Below are positions 13,696 through 15,185 of a DNA stretch of 15,185 nt, piece by piece (within the stretch, counting starts at the first letter, position 1; each line of letters opens with the position of its first letter). A program made the translations under genes and the position numbers. Source of the DNA: Nitrospinota bacterium (GTDB taxonomy: Bacteria > Nitrospinota > Nitrospinia > Nitrospinales > Nitrospinaceae); assembly GCA_027298165.1 (NCBI GenBank), contig JAPUGN010000018.1, positions 1 through 15,185 on the forward strand. The letters are read 5' to 3'. The notes beneath the pieces are model-generated. The model made no database searches and was not told the DNA's origin. It worked only from the letters and a program-made list of their open reading frames with translations.

Positions 13696-15185
13696 TGGGA
13701 TGTTCCGGCGCCGGCTCTTCCACGAAATAATTCCAGCAGCGCTCGCATTTCTTTCCGGGTGCCGGGTGAACCGCGATTTTAAGTCCCTTCACGGTTTCGC
13801 TGGCATACACATCCGCTTCATCCTGCAACGATGGGAGGATTTCCACCCCGGACACGATAAAAACGTATTTCAACTGATCCTGTTCCTGCCCCAAAGCCGC
13901 TTTCATAATTTTTGGAAGTTCCAGCTGGACCCGGGCATCCAGCGAATGGCCGATCACCTTTTCCCGCCGCTTTAACTCAAGCGCCTTGCTGACCTCCCCT
14001 TTCAGCTGGCTGATCTTCTCCCATTTGTCCACGAGATTGTCCGGGAAGGAAACCCGGGACAGATCCGGGAACGCACTCAAATGCACGCTCGCCGCTTCAT
14101 CCCCCCGGGCGGGTATGTAGGACCACACTTCCTCCGAGGTGAAGCTGAGTATCGGGGCCATCAACTGCGCCATCCCTTTCAACAACTCGTACAGGGCGGT
14201 TTGTCCCGACCGGCGGCCCTTCGAGTTCTTGGGATAGGTGTACAAACGGTCCTTGATGATATCCAGATAAAAGGCGCTCAAATCCACCACGCAAAAATTG
14301 TAGAACGAATGGTAGAAGGTGTGGAATTCAAAATCCTCGAACGCCTTCAGTATTTTTTCGGTCACGGTGCGAAAGCGGTAGAGAATGTAATGGTCGATCT
14401 CTTCCAGTTCGCCGATTGGAACCGCATCCGAGGGGGGATCAAAGTCGCTCAGGTTGCCCAGCAGGAAGCGGAACGTGTTGCGGATTTTACGATAGGCCTC
14501 GGTGAGGCGCTTTAAAATTTCATGCGAAATGCGGATGTCTTCCCGGTAGTTTTCCGAAGCCACCCACAGCCGCAGGATTTCCGCACCGTATTGATCGATA
14601 ATTTTCTGCGGTGCAATGACGTTGCCAGCGGATTTCGACATCTTCTTCCCCTTGCCGTCCACGACATAACCGTGGGTCAGCACGGTTTTGTAAGGCGCGG
14701 CGGACCGGGTGCCGACCGATTCCAGAAGCGAACTGTGGAACCATCCCCGGTGCTGGTCACTGCCTTCGAGATACAGGTCAGCGGGCCAATGCTGGTTGGG
14801 GTCACCTTCCAGGACCGCGGCGTGGCTGACCCCCGAGTCGAACCAGACATCGAGGATGTCCGTCTCCTTGATGAATTCCGCACTGCCGCAGGAACACGTG
14901 TAACCGTCAGGCAACAATTCTTGCACATCCTTTTCAAACCAGAAATCCGCGCCGTGCTGTTCCACCAGGCTCACGATATGCGACAGCACCACGGGCGACG
15001 TTACATGCTGGTCACATTGCTTGCAGGTGAACACAGTGATGGGAACCCCCCAGGCGCGTTGCCGCGACACACACCAGTCCGGGCGATTTTCAACCATGCT
15101 GTAAATGCGTTCGCGGCCCCAATGCGGAACCCAGCGGGTCTTGTTGATCTCTTCCAGGGCTTTGGCACGCAACCCGTTCTTGTCC
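13649..15185 (-). CDS. ileS: Isoleucyl-tRNA synthetase, C-terminal part (cut by window edge)
   Basis: About 512 residues at the C-terminal end of a class I aminoacyl-tRNA synthetase; the frame is open to the right edge and the N-terminal half is outside the window. Visible landmarks are PDWCVSRQRAWGVPI, SDQHRGWFHSSLL, KMSKS (14630-14644, the ATP-binding loop), the anticodon-binding helical domain, and a C-terminal zinc site with two CxxC pairs (CERC ... CLRC, near 13670-13745). Two further Cys pairs, CKQC and CSC, lie in the catalytic insert region. The TTG at 15170-15172 is an internal Leu codon, not the start, because the frame continues to the window edge with DKNGLRAKALEEI. It heads the ileS-lspA-lgt operon, a common arrangement. 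Confidence 0.97.
   Translation of the reverse strand, partial: DKNGLRAKALEEINKTRWVPHWGRERIYSMVENRPDWCVSRQRAWGVPITVFTCKQCDQHVTSPVVLSHIVSLVEQHGADFWFEKDVQELLPDGYTCSCGSAEFIKETDILDVWFDSGVSHAAVLEGDPNQHWPADLYLEGSDQHRGWFHSSLLESVGTRSAAPYKTVLTHGYVVDGKGKKMSKSAGNVIAPQKIIDQYGAEILRLWVASENYREDIRISHEILKRLTEAYRKIRNTFRFLLGNLSDFDPPSDAVPIGELEEIDHYILYRFRTVTEKILKAFEDFEFHTFYHSFYNFCVVDLSAFYLDIIKDRLYTYPKNSKGRRSGQTALYELLKGMAQLMAPILSFTSEEVWSYIPARGDEAASVHLSAFPDLSRVSFPDNLVDKWEKISQLKGEVSKALELKRREKVIGHSLDARVQLELPKIMKAALGQEQDQLKYVFIVSGVEILPSLQDEADVYASETVKGLKIAVHPAPGKKCERCWNYFVEEPAPEHPSVCLRCVTNLESAKA

Overview
The window comes from a Gram-negative bacterium. The evidence is a lipoprotein-maturation pair (lspA, lgt), a periplasmic solute-binding protein, an HspQ homologue and an Alvin-type ferredoxin. 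GC content looks moderate and most genes lie on the minus strand. The gene mix is like that of Nitrospinota or deltaproteobacteria-related lineages, but this placement is an impression from memory and not a demonstrated assignment. There is no phage, IS or CRISPR material.

Layout, left to right. Positions 1-198 (+) are the tail of an FG-GAP/VCBS repeat protein, followed by a short REP-like palindrome. Positions 319-2466 (-) encode a family 5 extracytoplasmic solute-binding protein. Just upstream of it, on the opposite strand, a consensus sigma70 promoter drives an initiator tRNA (2602-2678). Positions 2980-3318 (+) encode a 2[4Fe-4S] ferredoxin with its own promoter and a clear intrinsic terminator. 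Positions 3384-5408 (-) encode a GGDEF-EAL cyclic-di-GMP enzyme in which both catalytic motifs are intact. Positions 7016-5635 (-) form a compact operon: an HDOD signalling protein, HspQ and a small two-helix membrane protein. A small acidic orphan lies at 7192-7401 (+).

Positions 7632-9302 (+) hold lemA next to a GIDE-domain membrane protein that also carries a canonical EF-hand loop. As given, lemA has a one-base frameshift. From 11739 back to 9366 (-) lies a cassette of a LicC-type nucleotidyltransferase, a SAM-dependent methyltransferase and a CDP-alcohol phosphotransferase, the last two overlapping by 4 bp. Together they look like a route that activates a small phosphorylated or phosphonylated alcohol with CTP and transfers it to a lipid or polyol, with a methylation step. 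This cassette looks more AT-rich than its surroundings.

Positions 12001-12286 form a gene graveyard. A 117-120 bp internal fragment of a second GIDE gene, about 70% identical by hand count to the intact gene and carrying a stop codon, is joined head-on to the N-terminal remnant of a dicarboxylate/glutamate:cation symporter with a nonsense codon. The cassette is therefore bracketed by the intact GIDE gene and a decayed partial copy. The right end (15185 to 12322, -) is the classical ileS-lspA-lgt run, with ileS cut by the window edge.

The most noteworthy points are the bracketed lipid-headgroup-like cassette, the two previously unannotated gene fossils, the EF-hand/GIDE fusion beside a frameshifted lemA, and the U1-U72 mismatch of the initiator tRNA. 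I see no complete and clearly new defence or mobile system.
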